Positions 6,517 through 8,294 of a stretch of DNA of 8,294 nucleotides are shown here, one piece after another. Below the pieces are notes generated by a model. That model was not told where the DNA came from. It ran no database searches and saw only the letters and a program-made list of their open reading frames with translations. The stretch's first letter is position 1. Each line of letters opens with the position of its first letter. The stretch comes from Prolixibacteraceae bacterium. GTDB lineage: Bacteria; Bacteroidota; Bacteroidia; Bacteroidales; Prolixibacteraceae. The stretch is taken from assembly GCA_016788685.1 (NCBI GenBank), contig JAEUSS010000206.1, positions 1 to 8,294 of the forward strand, written 5' to 3'. A program made the position numbers and the translations under genes.

Positions 6517-8294
6517 ATGCACGAAAATCTTGTTATTGTTGAGTCACCTGCCAAAGCAAAAACGATTGAGAAGTTTTTAGGAAAAGATTTTTTTGTTACC
6601 TCCAGCATGGGGCACATCAGGGATCTCGAGAAAAAAGATTTTGGAATCGACATTCAGAATAATTTTACTCCGAAATACGAAATCACACCGGACAAGAAAA
6701 AACTAGTCACAGAGCTGAAAAAACTGGTCAAAGAATCGAACCTGATTTGGCTGGCATCGGACGAGGACCGTGAAGGAGAAGCCATATCCTGGCACCTGAT
6801 GGAAACTCTTGGACTGAATCCGGAGAAAACCAAGCGAATTGTTTTTCATGAAATTACCAAAGAAGCAATCCTGAATGCAGTTCAGAATCCACGCCCCCTG
6901 GATATCAACCTGGTAAATGCTCAGCAAGCCCGCCGGGTACTCGACCGGATTGTGGGCTTCGAAGTTTCGCCGGTTTTGTGGAAAAAAGTAAAACCGTCGC
7001 TTTCTGCCGGAAGGGTTCAGTCGGTAGCCGTCAGATTGATTGTCGAACGCGAACGCGAGATTATAAACTTCACCTCCACATCGGCATTTCGTGTAGCTGC
7101 AACCTTTCTGGTGCCTGAGAAAGACGGGAAGATCACCGAACTAAAAGCAGAATTAAACCGCAGGTTCGATACACAGGATGAGGCCAATGCTTTCCTGGAA
7201 AAATGCAAAAATTCTGAATTTCAGATTAGCGAAGTAGTCAAGAAACCCGCCAGACGCTCTCCTGCCCCTCCGTTCATCACCTCAACGCTTCAGCAGGAAG
7301 CCAGCCGTAAATTGGGTTTTTCAGTTTCGCAAACCATGAGTATTGCCCAAAAGCTATATGAATCGGGAAAAATAACTTACATGCGTACCGATTCGGTCAA
7401 CCTTTCAGGATTGGCTATTGCTGCAGCGAAACAAAAAATTATCAGCACACTTGGAGAAAAATACCATCAGGTACGCCAATATAAAACCAAAGCCAAAGGA
7501 GCCCAGGAAGCTCACGAAGCCATTCGTCCGGCTTACCTCGATCAGGAAGAGATTTCAGGAACCAGTCAGGAGAAAAAATTATACGATCTGATCTGGAAAC
7601 GGACCATTGCCTCGCAAATGAGTGAGGCAGAACTGGAAAAAACCACCGTTACCGTCGACATCTCGAATGCGTCAGAAAAATTTATCGCAACCGGAGAAGT
7701 TTTAATTTTTGACGGATTCCTGCGTGTTTATATCGAATCAGATGACGATGAAGATCAGAATGGCGGAACTAAAGGGCTACTGCCTCCGTTAACTGCCAGG
7801 CAAATTCTTCGCTGGAACAAAATACAGGCGACCGAACGCTACACCCAAAAACCGCCGCGTTACACGGAAGCCAGCCTGGTGAAAAAATTGGAAGAACAAG
7901 GAATCGGACGCCCGTCAACCTATGCACCGATCATTACGACTGTCCAGAACCGAGGATACGTGGTCAAGGAAGATCGCCCCGGAACGGAGCGCGAATACAC
8001 CGAGTTAGTCCTTTCTGGCCAGAAAATAACAGCAAAAGTCAAAACTGAAATAACCGGCGCCGAAAAATCGAAATTATTCCCGACTGATATTGGCATGGTT
8101 GTCAACGACTTCCTGATCAAGTACTTTGATCTGATCATGGACTATAATTTCACAGCCAAAGTGGAAAAAGAGTTTGACGAAATTGCTGAAGGCGAATTAG
8201 TTTGGAACGATATGATCCGAAGTTTTTATGATCCGTTCCACTCAAAAGTTGAAAATGCGCTGAACGAAGCTGAACGGACAAACGGCGTCAGGGT
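6517..8294 (+). CDS. topA: DNA topoisomerase I (type IA), 3'-truncated by the window edge
   Basis: It relaxes negatively supercoiled DNA by cutting and passing single strands through a 5'-phosphotyrosine intermediate. The visible 592 codons begin with the Toprim domain: IVESPAKAKTI with catalytic Glu9, and SDEDREGEA with Asp82, Asp84 and Glu86 for magnesium. Next come SAGRVQS (163-169), the active-site stretch ITYMRTDS with nucleophile Tyr288, QEAHEAIRP, and the GIGRPSTYAPII segment starting at residue 462. The catalytic core is thus complete. The C-terminal DNA-binding part (zinc-finger or repeat modules in relatives) lies beyond 8294 and cannot be judged. The ATG at 6517 is the only ATG after in-frame stops at 6448-6450 and 6454-6456, and it puts the Toprim Glu at the usual distance. 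The promoter is at 6445-6477. No frame breaks are seen. Confidence 0.97.
   Translation, partial: MHENLVIVESPAKAKTIEKFLGKDFFVTSSMGHIRDLEKKDFGIDIQNNFTPKYEITPDKKKLVTELKKLVKESNLIWLASDEDREGEAISWHLMETLGLNPEKTKRIVFHEITKEAILNAVQNPRPLDINLVNAQQARRVLDRIVGFEVSPVLWKKVKPSLSAGRVQSVAVRLIVEREREIINFTSTSAFRVAATFLVPEKDGKITELKAELNRRFDTQDEANAFLEKCKNSEFQISEVVKKPARRSPAPPFITSTLQQEASRKLGFSVSQTMSIAQKLYESGKITYMRTDSVNLSGLAIAAAKQKIISTLGEKYHQVRQYKTKAKGAQEAHEAIRPAYLDQEEISGTSQEKKLYDLIWKRTIASQMSEAELEKTTVTVDISNASEKFIATGEVLIFDGFLRVYIESDDDEDQNGGTKGLLPPLTARQILRWNKIQATERYTQKPPRYTEASLVKKLEEQGIGRPSTYAPIITTVQNRGYVVKEDRPGTEREYTELVLSGQKITAKVKTEITGAEKSKLFPTDIGMVVNDFLIKYFDLIMDYNFTAKVEKEFDEIAEGELVWNDMIRSFYDPFHSKVENALNEAERTNGVR

Noticed and set aside
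1..8294. Search for mobile elements, CRISPR arrays, tRNA/rRNA genes, defence or toxin-antitoxin systems, or a new multi-gene system
   Set aside because: I saw no transposase, terminal inverted repeats, spaced direct repeats, RNA-gene signatures or accessory-gene composition. The content is core housekeeping and envelope genes.

Overview
The window looks like core chromosome of a Bacteroidota bacterium. I infer a member of the Bacteroidales/Marinilabiliales side of the phylum, but the sequence does not fix the genus. Three things point there: a DUF4837-type lipoprotein, which is known from this phylum; start codons preceded by A-rich leaders rather than Shine-Dalgarno sequences; and promoter-like elements of the Bacteroidota kind (TTTG, about 20 bp, TAnnTTTG). 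Base composition and codon use look even throughout. I see no mobile element, tRNA, rRNA, CRISPR array or recently acquired island.

Layout. Positions 1-2269 (+) hold the 3' part of dxr (MEP isoprenoid pathway) and, 18 bp later, a complete rseP (site-2 intramembrane protease), very probably one transcript. A short gap with a -7-like element leads to tatA (2326-2523, +), a small Tat-translocase subunit, which ends in a strong intrinsic terminator. A DUF4837 lipoprotein gene (2654-3688, +) follows. It runs tail-to-tail into a gene for a bifunctional class A penicillin-binding protein (3793-6138, -). A 13-bp perfect hairpin with A and T tracts on its two flanks lies between these two and should terminate both transcripts. 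A 378-bp AT-rich divergent intergenic region (6139-6516) carries a promoter-like element for each side. topA (DNA topoisomerase I) starts at 6517 (+) and runs off the right edge.

Functionally the first five genes share an envelope theme: isoprenoid precursors (which also feed the undecaprenyl carrier), membrane proteolysis, folded-protein export, a surface or periplasmic lipoprotein of unknown role, and peptidoglycan polymerisation and cross-linking. topA is an unrelated housekeeping gene. I found no convincing new biological system. The least explained element is the DUF4837 lipoprotein, and the most interesting small-scale features are the shared bidirectional terminator and the unclear transcription of the lipoprotein gene behind the tatA terminator.
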